Source: an uncultured Alistipes sp.
GTDB taxonomy: Bacteria > Bacteroidota > Bacteroidia > Bacteroidales > Rikenellaceae
DNA length: 64,000 nt
Reading direction: 5' to 3'
Assembly (NCBI RefSeq): GCF_902388705.1
Contig: NZ_CABMQJ010000008.1
Location: 1-64,000, forward strand
Shown: piece after piece, positions 19,456 to 28,944 of the stretch
Layout of the letters: each line of letters begins with the position of its first letter
How positions within the stretch are numbered: position 1 is the stretch's first letter
Made by a program: the position numbers and the translations under genes
Notes under the pieces: generated by a model
The model's input: only the letters and a program-made list of their open reading frames with translations
Databases searched by the model: none
What the model was told of the DNA's origin: nothing

Positions 19456-20041
19456 TGTTCATGGTGAATATTCGTTCGTAATTCTCTGTCGTCGCCCGTT
19501 TCAAATCCCCGACGGTGACCCCTTTGGCGGCTGCCGCTTGGGCGTAAACCGCTTCGATTGGAATGTCGCTGTCGTCGGTTTCGAGAAAAAGCTGCGTGAG
19601 GGGCGTTTCCCGCATGGCAGCCAATGTCCTGGGCGAGGCGAACGTGCGTTCGCCGAACGAGAGGAAGTAACCTTTCGCCAGAGCCCGCCGGGCCTGCTCG
19701 CGCGATCCGATGAAACCGTGGAAAATCACCGCACGGGGTTCGCAGGCCGCCAGTTCGCGCATTACGGGCTCGAACGCCCTGACGCAGTGCAGCACGACGG
19801 GCATCCGCCGTTCGCATGCCAGAGCGAGCTGGGCGCGGAATGCCGCGAGCTGGGCGGCATGGTCGGCGCCGCGTGCGAAATCGAGGCCCGTTTCGCCGAC
19901 TGCCTGCGCCTCGTCCAACTGTGGTGCGAGCGCCGCGACATCCTCTTTTCCGGCATCCCACGGATGGATGCCGGCCGTGCGTAATTCGATGCCGCGGCCC
20001 GTGGGGCGGTGGGTATGTATGTTGACGAATTGTTCGGTCAT
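19448..20041 (-). CDS. TatD-family metal-dependent hydrolase
   Basis: A 197-residue TIM-barrel metallohydrolase, short for TatD (usually about 255). It retains the metal ligands N/HTHR at the N-terminus (FVNIHTHRP), GETGLDFARG, VVLHCVRA, VIFHGFIGS and FLETDDSD. TatD proteins act as 3'-5' exonucleases or D-aminoacyl-tRNA deacylase-like hydrolases; substrate here is open. The start at 20041 is preferred over an in-frame ATG 51 bases upstream because that stretch is AT-rich leader and the family begins at FVNIHTH. It is the first gene of the six-gene operon, with a TACATTTG box close upstream. Confidence 0.85.
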   Translation of the reverse strand: MTEQFVNIHTHRPTGRGIELRTAGIHPWDAGKEDVAALAPQLDEAQAVGETGLDFARGADHAAQLAAFRAQLALACERRMPVVLHCVRAFEPVMRELAACEPRAVIFHGFIGSREQARRALAKGYFLSFGERTFASPRTLAAMRETPLTQLFLETDDSDIPIEAVYAQAAAAKGVTVGDLKRATTENYERIFTMNNG

Positions 20042-20115
20042 CGGGACAAATGTACAAATTTTAAGTAAATTAAAAAATAATAGATATTGCATACGGATTT
20101 TTGGGAAAAAATTTG

Positions 20116-20153
20116 TACTTTCGCACGCGAATTATGCTGTTAGCCTGCTAACA
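20116..20153 (+). promoter_or_regulatory. nqr operon promoter region with inverted repeat
   Basis: TACTTTCG at 20116-20123 resembles the -7 box; I see no well-placed TTTG -33 box. Fourteen bases further on, TGTTAGC-CT-GCTAACA (20138-20153) is a perfect 7-bp-arm inverted repeat in the untranslated leader, about 60 bases before nqrA. Confidence 0.45.
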
Positions 20154-20215
20154 CTATAAATCGACCCGAAATACAACCCAAAAATATCCAAACATAACAA
20201 TCAAAATCTTTAACC

Positions 20216-21571
20216 ATGTCGAAAATCATTACACTACGCAAGGGTCTCGACATCAATCTCCAGGGCAAACCCCAAGACACGCTGGCCGACGCGCCGCAGG
20301 CTTCGGAGTATGCCCTCTCGCCCCTCGATTTCGAGGGCGTGACTCCCAAGCTGCTGGTTAAGGTGGGCGATGCGGTGAAAGCCGGTACGCCGCTGTTCTT
20401 CAACAAGTACAGCGAGCGTGTGCTCTTCACCTCGCCCGTCAGCGGTACGGTGGCGGCCGTCAACCGCGGCGAGAAGCGCAAGGTTCTCTCCGTAACGGTA
20501 ACGCCGGACGCCGTTCAGAGCTACGAGGAGTTCGCGAAGCCCGATCTTCGGACGGCTTCCCGCAAGGAGATTGTCGAACTGCTGCTCAAATCGGGCCTCT
20601 GGCCGATGATCATGCAGCGGCCCTACGGCATCATCGCCGACCCGAACGACACGCCGAGGGCGGTGTTCATCTCCGCGTTCGATTCGGCGCCGCTGGCCCC
20701 GGATTACAACTTTGTTCTTCGCGGCGAGCAGGAGAACCTCCAGACCGGTATCGAAGTGCTGCGCAAACTCACCCCGGGCAAAGTGCACCTCTCGGTGCGC
20801 GCCAAGGCCGAGGGGCAGATGGCGGCGCTCAAGGGTGTCGAGATGCACGCTTTCGCGGGCAAGCATCCCGTGGGCAACGTCGGCGTGCAGATTCACCACA
20901 TCGCACCCGTCAACAAGGGCGAAGTCGTGTGGACGGTCAATATCCAGGACCTGGCCATCATCGGCCGCCTGTTCAACAAGGGCCGCGTCGACATGAGCAA
21001 AATCATTGCCGTGACGGGTTCGGAGGTCGAAAAACCGCAGTACTGCCGCATCGTTGCGGGCGCCAGGGTCGATTCGATCCTCAAGGGCAACGTCAAGGCG
21101 CAGAAGGAGGGCGATCGCGTGCGCATCATCTCGGGCAACGTGCTTACGGGTACGAAAACCGCGGCGGACGGCTTCATCGGCTTCTATGCCAACTCCCTGA
21201 CGGTAATCCCCGAGGGCGACAAATACGAACTGCTGGGCTGGGCCATGCCCCGTTTCGGCAAGTTCTCCGTATCGCGCGCCTACTTCTCGTGGCTCTGCCC
21301 GAAGAAGGCTTACAACCTCGATACCAACATGAACGGCGGTGAGCGTCCGTTCGTCGTGACGGGCCTCTACGAGCGTTACCTGCCGATGGACATCTATCCG
21401 ATGTACCTTCTGAAGGCGTGCCTTGCGGGCGACATCGACAAGATGGAGAACCTCGGTATCTACGAGGTCGTGGAGGAGGACTTCGCCCTGTGCGAGTTCG
21501 TCGATCCCTCGAAAATCGAGATTCAGCAAATCATCCGCGACGGTATTAACTTAATGATTAAGGAGGCATAA
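20216..21571 (+). CDS. nqrA: Na+-translocating NADH:quinone reductase subunit A
   Basis: A 451-residue cytoplasmic-side subunit of the NQR complex, which couples NADH oxidation to Na+ export. It begins with KITLRKGLDINLQGKPQ and has the biotinyl/barrel-sandwich-like segment LVKVGDAVKAGTPLF plus SPVSGTVAAVNRGEKR near residue 85. The remainder matches NqrA through the C-terminal FALCEFVDPSKIEIQQII. Length is normal. It is the first of six consecutive genes in the order A-B-C-D-E-F, with a 2-base gap to nqrB. Confidence 0.97.
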   Translation: MSKIITLRKGLDINLQGKPQDTLADAPQASEYALSPLDFEGVTPKLLVKVGDAVKAGTPLFFNKYSERVLFTSPVSGTVAAVNRGEKRKVLSVTVTPDAVQSYEEFAKPDLRTASRKEIVELLLKSGLWPMIMQRPYGIIADPNDTPRAVFISAFDSAPLAPDYNFVLRGEQENLQTGIEVLRKLTPGKVHLSVRAKAEGQMAALKGVEMHAFAGKHPVGNVGVQIHHIAPVNKGEVVWTVNIQDLAIIGRLFNKGRVDMSKIIAVTGSEVEKPQYCRIVAGARVDSILKGNVKAQKEGDRVRIISGNVLTGTKTAADGFIGFYANSLTVIPEGDKYELLGWAMPRFGKFSVSRAYFSWLCPKKAYNLDTNMNGGERPFVVTGLYERYLPMDIYPMYLLKACLAGDIDKMENLGIYEVVEEDFALCEFVDPSKIEIQQIIRDGINLMIKEA

Positions 21572-21573
21572 CG

Positions 21574-22722
21574 ATGAGCGCATTACGCAATTTAGTAGAT
21601 AAGCTCAAGCCCACGTTCACCAAGGGTGGAAAGCTGGGCTTCCTGGAGTCGACGTTCGATGCGTTCGAAACGTTCCTTTTCGTGCCGAACACCACGACGC
21701 AGAAGGGCGCGCACATACGCGACTGCAACGATATGAAGCGTACGATGATTATGGTGGTCGTCGCCCTGATGCCGGCGCTTCTGTTCGGTTTCTATAACAC
21801 GGGTTACATGCATTTCCTCTCGCAGGGCGTGCAGCCCGAATTCTGGGCCTCGCTCTGGTTCGGATTCCTCAAGGTGCTGCCCATTATCGTCGTTTCGTAC
21901 GTCGTCGGCCTGGGCATCGAGTTCGCATTCGCACAGGCGCGCGGCCATGAGGTCAACGAGGGCTTCCTCGTAACGGGCCTGCTGATTCCGATGATTATGC
22001 CGGTGGACATTCCGCTGTGGATGGTCGCCCTGGGTACCGCTTTCTCGGTTATCTTCGGCAAGGAGGTATTCGGCGGTACGGGTATGAACGTCTTCAACCC
22101 GGCGCTGCTGGCGCGTGCTTTCGTCTTCTTCGCCTATACGCCCTCGATTTCGGGTGCTACGGTGTGGATTGCGGGGCTGACCTCCGGCGAAGGCGTGGTC
22201 GACGGTTTCTCGGGCGCTACGGCCCTCGAGAATTTGAGCACCTCGGGCCAGATGGGATACTCGGCGATGGACGCATTCCTCGGTTTCATCCCGGGATGTA
22301 TCGGTGAAACTTCGACGCTGGCCATCCTGATCGGCGCGGCGATTCTCCTGTTCACGGGCGTCGCTTCGTGGCGCACGATGATTTCGGTATTCGTCGGCGG
22401 GCTGGCGATGGGCTACCTCTTCGAGGGCCTCGGCGTGACGACCTACCCGGCGTGGTACCACCTGATCGTCGGCGGCTTCGCGTTCGGTGCGGTCTTTATG
22501 GCCACCGACCCCGTTACTTCGGCGCAGACCGCTACGGGACAGTATATCGTGGGCCTGCTGACCGGTGCGCTGGCCGTGCTGATTCGTGTGGTCAACCCGG
22601 CTTATCCCGAAGGCATGATGCTCGCCATCCTCTTCATGAATGCGCTGGCGCCGCTGGTGGACTACTACGTGGTCGAGGCGAATATCGCGCGCAGGAAGAA
22701 ACGTGTTAAACTGGCAAAATAG
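21574..22722 (+). CDS. nqrB: Na+-translocating NADH:quinone reductase subunit B
   Basis: A 382-residue integral membrane subunit of the NQR/RnfD family with about ten hydrophobic segments. The covalent FMN site is visible as GFSGAT, making T216 the flavinylated residue by analogy with characterised NqrB. It binds riboflavin/FMN and forms the sodium path with NqrD and NqrE. An ApbE flavin transferase would be required and is not encoded in this window. The stop is 8 bases before nqrC. Confidence 0.97.
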   Translation: MSALRNLVDKLKPTFTKGGKLGFLESTFDAFETFLFVPNTTTQKGAHIRDCNDMKRTMIMVVVALMPALLFGFYNTGYMHFLSQGVQPEFWASLWFGFLKVLPIIVVSYVVGLGIEFAFAQARGHEVNEGFLVTGLLIPMIMPVDIPLWMVALGTAFSVIFGKEVFGGTGMNVFNPALLARAFVFFAYTPSISGATVWIAGLTSGEGVVDGFSGATALENLSTSGQMGYSAMDAFLGFIPGCIGETSTLAILIGAAILLFTGVASWRTMISVFVGGLAMGYLFEGLGVTTYPAWYHLIVGGFAFGAVFMATDPVTSAQTATGQYIVGLLTGALAVLIRVVNPAYPEGMMLAILFMNALAPLVDYYVVEANIARRKKRVKLAK

Positions 22723-22730
22723 GGGAGAAT

Positions 22731-23600
22731 ATGGCAACGAAAAAATTCAAATGCACAGTTTGCGGCTACATCCATGAGGGCAATGCCGCACCCGAGAAAT
22801 GCCCGGTCTGCATGGCTCCCGCTTCGGCGTTTGTCGAACTGAAAGACGAAAAGAAGAAAGGGTTGTTCAGCGACAAGAACGGCAATGCCTATATTATAAT
22901 GTACTCGACGGTGATGGTCGTTATCGTGGCGGCCCTGCTTGCCGTGGCGGCCCTGTCGCTCCAGTCGCGCCAGTATGCCAACGAACTGAACGAGAAGAAA
23001 CAGTCGATTCTCTCGTCGCTGTCGGCACAGAACGAGAACTACGATACCTTCATCGATGCTTACGTGCTCGACGCCGACGGCAACAAGGTCGAGGGTGAGG
23101 ATGTTTTCGAACTGCTCAAGGATCTACAGGGCGCGTTCGACAGCGGTAAATACCCCGTTTTCGAGGCCAAGGACGGCCGCGTCGTGATTCCGGTAACCGG
23201 TTCGGGACTCTGGGGCCCTGTCTGGGGCTACGTGGCGCTCGAAAAGGATATGGACACGGTAGCCGGCATCATCATGGCCCACAAGGGTGAAACCCCGGGT
23301 CTGGGCGCCGAAATCGCCACGCCGAAATACCAGTCGAAATTCGTCGGCAAGAAGATTTTCGACGGCGACGAGTTCGTATCCGTAAAACTCCGCAAGGGCG
23401 GGGCACAGGATCCCGAGCACGAGGTCGATGCCATTTCGGGCGGTACGAAGACTTCGGACGGCGTCACGGCGATGCTCTACAACAGCCTCCGGAACTATCT
23501 GCCGCTGCTCGTGGCCAAACGCGAACCGGCCCCGGCCGACGTGGTGGAGACCCCTGCCGGGAATGAGTCTAACGAAGAAAATGTAGAAAACAATGAGTAA
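22731..23600 (+). CDS. nqrC: NQR subunit C with an N-terminal rubredoxin-like domain
   Basis: A 289-residue subunit with an added N-terminal domain. Residues 6-34 carry two CxxC pairs (C8, C11, C24, C27) in a [10 protein letters not shown]...APEKCPVC pattern, the rubrerythrin-type rubredoxin knuckle that binds one Fe. A linker then leads to a single membrane segment (about 52-75) and the periplasmic FMN-binding domain, with flavinylation motif [10 protein letters not shown] (T239). Ordinary NqrC starts just before the membrane segment. The ATG follows nqrB by 8 bases and the frame is continuous, so the domain is genuinely fused. A charged Glu/Asn-rich tail of about 25 residues ends the protein. 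Confidence 0.95.
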   Translation: MATKKFKCTVCGYIHEGNAAPEKCPVCMAPASAFVELKDEKKKGLFSDKNGNAYIIMYSTVMVVIVAALLAVAALSLQSRQYANELNEKKQSILSSLSAQNENYDTFIDAYVLDADGNKVEGEDVFELLKDLQGAFDSGKYPVFEAKDGRVVIPVTGSGLWGPVWGYVALEKDMDTVAGIIMAHKGETPGLGAEIATPKYQSKFVGKKIFDGDEFVSVKLRKGGAQDPEHEVDAISGGTKTSDGVTAMLYNSLRNYLPLLVAKREPAPADVVETPAGNESNEENVENNE

Positions 23601-24249
23601 GATGGAAAAAGAGCCTTTGTTTTCGGCTAAAAACAGGAAGTTCCTGACGGGGCCGTTCTCCGCGAACAACCCGGTCATCGTGCAGATATTGGGTATCTGT
23701 TCGGCGCTGGCTGTCACCGTGCAGCTCAAGCCCGCCATCGTCATGGCGCTGTCCGTGACGGTCGTGACGGGATTTGCCAACCTCGTGATGTCGCTGCTGC
23801 GCAACGGCGTGCCCTCGCGCATCCGCATCATCGTGCAGCTGGTGGTTATCGCCGCGCTGGTAATCCTCGTCGACCAGGTGCTCAAGGCCTATGTATACGA
23901 GGTGTCGAAGCAGCTGTCGGTGTACGTCGGCCTGATTATCACGAACTGTATCGTCATGGGCCGCATCGAGGCGTTCGCGCTGGCCAACAAGCCGTGGGCG
24001 TCGTTTCTCGACGGTATCGGCAACGGCCTCGGCTACGGATTGATTCTCGTGATCGTGGCATTCTTCCGCGAGCTCTTCGGCTCGGGCACGCTCTACGGGT
24101 TCCGCGTCATTCCCGAGAGTTGGTATGCTGCCGAAGGCGGTTTCTACTTCAACAACGGCCTGATGCTCTTCCCGCCGATGGCGCTGATTATCGTGGGCTG
24201 CATCATCTGGGTACACCGCTCGCGCAACAAGGATTTACAGGAAAAATAG
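23593..24249 (+). CDS. nqrD: Na+-translocating NADH:quinone reductase subunit D
   Basis: A 218-residue hydrophobic subunit with six predicted membrane helices. The paired NqrD/NqrE half-helix regions that form the intramembrane 2Fe-2S site and ion path include [19 protein letters not shown]. The start at 23593 overlaps the end of nqrC by 8 bases. The C-terminus is basic and cytoplasmic ([11 protein letters not shown]). Confidence 0.95.
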   Translation: MSKMEKEPLFSAKNRKFLTGPFSANNPVIVQILGICSALAVTVQLKPAIVMALSVTVVTGFANLVMSLLRNGVPSRIRIIVQLVVIAALVILVDQVLKAYVYEVSKQLSVYVGLIITNCIVMGRIEAFALANKPWASFLDGIGNGLGYGLILVIVAFFRELFGSGTLYGFRVIPESWYAAEGGFYFNNGLMLFPPMALIIVGCIIWVHRSRNKDLQEK

Positions 24250-24260
24250 GAGGGTAGCGT

Positions 24261-24881
24261 ATGGAATCATTGAATATCTTTATCCGGTCGATTTTTATCG
24301 ACAACATGGTCTTTGCGTTCTTCTTCGGCATGTGTTCCTACATTGCCGTTTCGAAGAGCGTCAAAACGGCCCTCGGCCTGGGCGCCGCCGTTACGTTCGT
24401 GATGGTGATGACCGTGCCGCTGAACTATCTCTTGTATGAATTCGTGCTCAAGGCAGGCGCCCTTTCGTGGGCCGGGCTTCCGGATGTCGACTTGAGTTTC
24501 CTGTCGTTCATCGTCTTCATCGCCACCATCGCCGCTTTCGTGCAGCTGGTGGAGATGGCCGTCGAGAAATTTTCGCCGACGCTGTACAGCCAGCTGGGTA
24601 TTTTCTTGCCGCTGATTGCCGTGAACTGCGCCATCATGGGCGGATCGCTTTTCATGCAGCAGAAAGTCGACGCGCTGGAACTGACGTCGCTCTGGCAGAC
24701 GATCGTCTACGGCCTGGGCTCGGGTCTGGGCTGGTGGCTGGCGATTGTCATGATGGCGGCCATCCGCGAAAAGACCGCCTATTCGCATATCCCTGCGGCG
24801 CTCAAAGGCCCCGGTATCGCTTTCATCATCACCGGCCTGATGGGTATCGCATTCATGATCTTCTCGGGTATTCAGTTCTAA
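24261..24881 (+). CDS. nqrE: Na+-translocating NADH:quinone reductase subunit E
   Basis: A 206-residue polytopic subunit homologous to NqrD and RnfA. It begins with the family signature SLNIFIRSIFIDNMVFAFFFGMC and contains GIFLPLIAVNCAIMGG, the conserved Cys-containing re-entrant helix. It lies 11 bases after nqrD and 24 bases before nqrF. Confidence 0.96.
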   Translation: MESLNIFIRSIFIDNMVFAFFFGMCSYIAVSKSVKTALGLGAAVTFVMVMTVPLNYLLYEFVLKAGALSWAGLPDVDLSFLSFIVFIATIAAFVQLVEMAVEKFSPTLYSQLGIFLPLIAVNCAIMGGSLFMQQKVDALELTSLWQTIVYGLGSGLGWWLAIVMMAAIREKTAYSHIPAALKGPGIAFIITGLMGIAFMIFSGIQF

Positions 24882-24905
24882 CCTTTAAAAAGAGATTCGG
24901 AAAAA

Positions 24906-26168
24906 ATGGAATTGACTATTATAGTTGCAATCATTGCCTTTCTGGTGGTGACCCTGGTTCTGGTGGGGTTGCTTCTCTTTGCAAAGGCTAAACTGACCTC
25001 GTCGGGCGAAGTCACCATCGATATCAACGACGGCGAAAAGGTCATTACGACCGAGAGCGGCTCGACCCTGCTGTCGACACTGGCCAACAACAAGGTGTTC
25101 CTGCCTTCGGCCTGCGGCGGCGGCGGTTCGTGCGGTATGTGCAAATGCCAGGTGCTCGAGGGCGGCGGCGACATCCTGCCGACGGAAACGGGCTTTATCC
25201 CGCGTAAGATGGCCAAGGAGCACTGGCGCCTGGGTTGCCAGGTGAAAGTGAAGGAGAACCTCAAAATCAAGGTTCCCGAAGCCGTGCTGGGCGTCAAGAA
25301 GTGGGAGTGCACCGTGGTGTCGAACCGCAATATCTCGACGTTCCTCAAGGAGTTCGTCGTGAAGCTGCCCGAGGGCGAGAACCTCAAGTTCCGCAGCGGC
25401 GGCTACATCCAGATCGACATCCCGAAGTACGATGCCATCAAGTTCACGGACATGGACATCGATCAGACGTACCGCGCCGACTGGGACAAGTTCAAAATGT
25501 GGGATCTGGTTACGACCAACCCCGAGGATACGTTCCGTGCCTATTCGATGGCCAACCACCCGGCCGAGGGCAATATCATCATGCTCAACATCCGTATCGC
25601 CACGCCTCCGTTCGACAAGGCTACGGGCGGCTTCATGAAAGTGAACCCGGGGATTTGCTCGTCGTACATTTTCTCGCGCAAGCCGGGTGACAAGGTGACC
25701 ATCTCGGGCCCTTACGGCGAGTTCTTCCTGCCGGACAACCTGCCCGACACGCAGGAGCTGATTTTCATCGGCGGCGGTGCCGGTATGGCGCCCATGCGCA
25801 GCCACATCATGCACCTGTTCAAGACCGAGAAGACCCGACGTCCCGTGTCGTTCTGGTACGGCGCACGCGCCATGAAGGAGGCTCCCTACCTCGACGAGTT
25901 CCATGCGATTGAGAAAGATTTCCCCAACTTCAAGTTCAACCTCGCGCTCGACCGTCCCGACCCGGAGGCCGATGCCGCAGGCGTGAAGTATACCCCGGGC
26001 TTCGTGCACAACGTGCTGTATGAGAATTACCTGAAAAACCACCAGGCTCCCGAGGACTGCATTTACCTTATGTGCGGTCCCCCGATGATGATTGCATCGG
26101 TGGTGAAGATGCTCGACAGCCTCGGCGTGCCGCCCGAGAACATTCTCTACGACAACTTCGGCAGTTAG
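24906..26168 (+). CDS. nqrF: Na+-translocating NADH:quinone reductase subunit F
   Basis: A 420-residue NADH-oxidising subunit. One N-terminal membrane anchor (residues 2-25) is followed by a ferredoxin domain whose 2Fe-2S ligands are C70, C76, C79 and C111 (SACGGGGSCGMC, then WRLGC). The FAD domain has RAYSMANHPAEG, and the NADH-binding domain has LIFIGGGAGMAPMRSH and the C-terminal CGPPMMIASV. Electrons enter here and pass to the other subunits. It is the last nqr gene; a terminator follows. Confidence 0.97.
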   Translation: MELTIIVAIIAFLVVTLVLVGLLLFAKAKLTSSGEVTIDINDGEKVITTESGSTLLSTLANNKVFLPSACGGGGSCGMCKCQVLEGGGDILPTETGFIPRKMAKEHWRLGCQVKVKENLKIKVPEAVLGVKKWECTVVSNRNISTFLKEFVVKLPEGENLKFRSGGYIQIDIPKYDAIKFTDMDIDQTYRADWDKFKMWDLVTTNPEDTFRAYSMANHPAEGNIIMLNIRIATPPFDKATGGFMKVNPGICSSYIFSRKPGDKVTISGPYGEFFLPDNLPDTQELIFIGGGAGMAPMRSHIMHLFKTEKTRRPVSFWYGARAMKEAPYLDEFHAIEKDFPNFKFNLALDRPDPEADAAGVKYTPGFVHNVLYENYLKNHQAPEDCIYLMCGPPMMIASVVKMLDSLGVPPENILYDNFGS

Positions 26169-26209
26169 CGGATGCAATGATTCGCAAAACGCCGCAGGCG
26201 TATAAAAAG

Positions 26210-26250
26210 GGAGGGGAAACCGGATTCGTCCGTGTATCCCCTCCTTTTTT
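26210..26250 (+). terminator. Intrinsic terminator of the nqr operon
   Basis: GGAGGGGA (26210-26217) pairs perfectly with TCCCCTCC (26237-26244), followed by six T; the loop is 19 bases. Confidence 0.8.
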
Positions 26251-26707
26251 ATTGTTTCGCAGGAATGTGGGGGGCATTGTTGTGCGGCGAAATCGCTGTG
26301 CGGTTATCGCAGGCTGCGGGCGGGCGATGAGAGGTAACTTCGGCCGCTGTGGTTTGGCTTCGCTCTTCCGCGGGATTGCGGTTTACGGCAGGGTGCCAGC
26401 CGCAGTTACGGAGAGCAAGAGGGCAAATTGCCCGGCTCCGAACAGCGGGGCGGCGGGAACCGGACATACGAACAGGGGCCTGGTGCGCGCGTGCACCGCT
26501 GCAAGTATACGGTTGCTTCCGATTTTGCAGGGCTTCCTTGTACGGTCGAGTGCGTTCCGGCCGGAAACGCCCGTTTCCCGGCCGGGACGCACTGCATTGC
26601 GACGCCGCGGATTATTTGTGACATACATCGGGCCGTCCGGAAGAATAATTTTTCGGATAATTACCTATATTTGTATATACAACCGATTAAAAACTAATTC
26701 TATTGAA
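26251..26707. other. Long intergenic stretch before hppA with a nested palindrome
   Basis: About 450 bases with no convincing gene. Short open frames on both strands lack family features. It holds the inverted repeat at 26549-26593 (listed separately) and, near its end, a TATATTTG -7-like box at 26666-26673 for hppA. Confidence 0.6.
26549..26593. repeat. Near-perfect 21-bp inverted repeat made of two palindromes
   Basis: The arm at 26549-26569 is complementary to 26572-26593 with one base difference and one extra base, separated by only two bases. Each arm itself centres on a perfect 12-bp palindrome: TTCCGGCCGGAA at 26555-26566 and TCCCGGCCGGGA at 26576-26587. Confidence 0.85.
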
Positions 26708-28924
26708 ATGAACATTCCTTCGATTTTCTGGATCGTTCCCGCAGCTTCGGTCGTGGCCCTTTTGGTGGCCTGGATGTTTTACCGGGCGATGAAGCGCGAG
26801 GACGAGGGGACGCCGCGCATGCGCGAAATCGCCCGGCATGTGCGCAAGGGCGCCATGGCCTACCTGCGCCAGCAGTACAAGGTCGTGAGCATCGTGTTTA
26901 TCGTGCTGGCACTCTTCTTCGCCTACCTGGCGTACGGCGCCGGGGTACAAAACCCCTGGGTGCCTTTCGCATTTCTCACGGGCGGATTCTTCTCGGGCCT
27001 CGCCGGGTATTTCGGCATGAAGACCGCTACCTACGCCTCGGCGCGTACAGCCAATGCCGCTCGGCAGTCGCTTGACCGCGGCCTGAAAGTCGCGTTCCGC
27101 AGCGGCGCCGTGATGGGCCTGGTGGTCGTCGGCCTGGGACTTCTGGATATTTCGTTCTGGTACGTCATCCTCGAATACTTCGTGGATGCCGCCGGCCCGC
27201 AGAAACTCGTCGTCATAACCACGACCATGCTGACATTCGGCATGGGCGCTTCGACGCAGGCGCTCTTCGCACGTGTCGGGGGCGGTATCTACACCAAGGC
27301 GGCCGATGTGGGCGCCGACCTCGTAGGCAAGGTCGAAGCCGGTATTCCCGAGGACGACCCGCGCAATCCCGCGACCATCGCCGACAATGTGGGCGACAAC
27401 GTGGGCGATGTGGCCGGTATGGGTGCCGACCTTTACGAGAGCTATTGCGGCTCGGTGCTCGCCACGGCGGCGCTCGGCGCAGCGGCTTTCGCTACGGTCG
27501 ACGGCATGGCGATGCAATTGCGTGCCGTGCTGGCGCCGATGCTGATTGCGGCCGTGGGCATCGTGCTTTCTATTATCGGCATCTTCCTCGTGCGTACGAA
27601 GGAGGGGGCTACGATGCGCCAGCTGCTCCGCTCGCTGGGCGTGGGCGTCAATTTCAGCTCGCTGCTGATTGCCGTCGCGACGTTCGGCATCCTTTACCTG
27701 CTGGGTATCGAAAACTGGGTCGGGCTGTCGTGCTCGGTCATCACGGGCCTCGTGGCGGGTATCATCATCGGCCAGGCGACCGAATATTTCACATCGCACT
27801 CCTACAAGCCGACGCAGAAAATCGCCGGAAGCGCCCAGACGGGGCCTGCGACCGTGATTATCGCGGGCGTCGGATCGGGCATGATTTCCACGGCGATTCC
27901 CGTCGTGACAATCGGTGCGGCGATTATCCTCGCCTACCTTTGCGCCATCGGCTTCGACATGGCCAATATCATGGCGCCGCAGAATATGTCGCTGGGCCTT
28001 TACGGCATCGGTATCGCTGCGGTCGGCATGCTTTCGACGCTCGGTATCACACTCGCCACGGACGCTTACGGCCCGATTGCCGACAATGCCGGCGGCAATG
28101 CCGAGATGAGCGGCCTCGGCCCCGAGGTGCGCAAACGCACCGACGCGCTGGATGCACTGGGCAATACGACCGCCGCCACGGGTAAGGGCTTCGCCATCGG
28201 TTCCGCAGCGCTGACGGCCCTTGCGCTGCTGGCCTCGTATATTGAGGAGATTCGCATCGGCCTGATGCATAACGGCGTGACGATGCTCGATTTGCCCAAC
28301 GGCACCGCGCAGCTGGTGCAGGATGCTTCGATTCTCGATTTCATGGAGTATTACCACGTGTCGCTGATGAACCCGACGGTGCTGATAGGCGTGTTTATCG
28401 GCGCCATGATGTCGTTCCTGTTCTGCGGCCTGACGATGAATGCCGTGGGGCGTGCTGCCCAGAGCATGGTGAACGAAGTGCGCCGCCAGTTCCGTGAAAT
28501 CAAGGGGATTCTTACGGGCGAGGGGACGCCCGACTATGCGCGCTGTGTCGAGATTTCGACACGCGGTGCACAGCGCGAGATGATGTTCCCGAGCCTGCTG
28601 GCCATCGTCGTTCCCGTTGCCGTAGGACTGGTGTTCGGCGTAGCGGGCGTCATGGGGCTGCTTGTCGGGGGATTGAGCTCCGGCTTCGTGCTGGCCGTGT
28701 TCATGGCCAATGCGGGCGGTGCGTGGGACAATGCCAAAAAGATGGTCGAGGAGGGCCATTTCGGCGGCAAGGGTTCCGACTGCCACAAAGCTACCGTCGT
28801 GGGCGATACGGTGGGCGACCCGTTCAAGGATACGTCGGGCCCTTCGCTCAACATCCTTATCAAACTGATGTCGATGGTTTCCATCGTCATGGCCGGCCTT
28901 ACGGTGGCTTTCCACCTGTTCTGA
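26708..28924 (+). CDS. hppA: Membrane-bound pyrophosphatase, K+-dependent type
   Basis: A 738-residue ion-pumping inorganic pyrophosphatase with about 16 membrane segments. The PPi-binding motifs are present: ADVGADLVGKVEAGIPEDDP, then NVGDNVGDVAGMGADLYES, and DNAGGNAEM. In DALGNTTAATGKGFAIGSA the position that is Lys in K+-independent enzymes is Ala, which marks the K+-dependent class. That class contains H+, Na+ and dual Na+/H+ pumps (dual pumping is known in Bacteroides); the sequence read here does not settle the ion. The ATG at 26708 starts directly before the first membrane helix (PSIFWIVPAASVVALLVAW). Confidence 0.95.
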   Translation: MNIPSIFWIVPAASVVALLVAWMFYRAMKREDEGTPRMREIARHVRKGAMAYLRQQYKVVSIVFIVLALFFAYLAYGAGVQNPWVPFAFLTGGFFSGLAGYFGMKTATYASARTANAARQSLDRGLKVAFRSGAVMGLVVVGLGLLDISFWYVILEYFVDAAGPQKLVVITTTMLTFGMGASTQALFARVGGGIYTKAADVGADLVGKVEAGIPEDDPRNPATIADNVGDNVGDVAGMGADLYESYCGSVLATAALGAAAFATVDGMAMQLRAVLAPMLIAAVGIVLSIIGIFLVRTKEGATMRQLLRSLGVGVNFSSLLIAVATFGILYLLGIENWVGLSCSVITGLVAGIIIGQATEYFTSHSYKPTQKIAGSAQTGPATVIIAGVGSGMISTAIPVVTIGAAIILAYLCAIGFDMANIMAPQNMSLGLYGIGIAAVGMLSTLGITLATDAYGPIADNAGGNAEMSGLGPEVRKRTDALDALGNTTAATGKGFAIGSAALTALALLASYIEEIRIGLMHNGVTMLDLPNGTAQLVQDASILDFMEYYHVSLMNPTVLIGVFIGAMMSFLFCGLTMNAVGRAAQSMVNEVRRQFREIKGILTGEGTPDYARCVEISTRGAQREMMFPSLLAIVVPVAVGLVFGVAGVMGLLVGGLSSGFVLAVFMANAGGAWDNAKKMVEEGHFGGKGSDCHKATVVGDTVGDPFKDTSGPSLNILIKLMSMVSIVMAGLTVAFHLF

Positions 28925-28944
28925 CACTGCGAAGAACCGAATAC

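Noticed and set aside
26383..26697. Short frames on both strands across the palindrome before hppA
   Set aside because: The similar peptides on the two strands arise from the inverted repeat itself, not from coding constraint.
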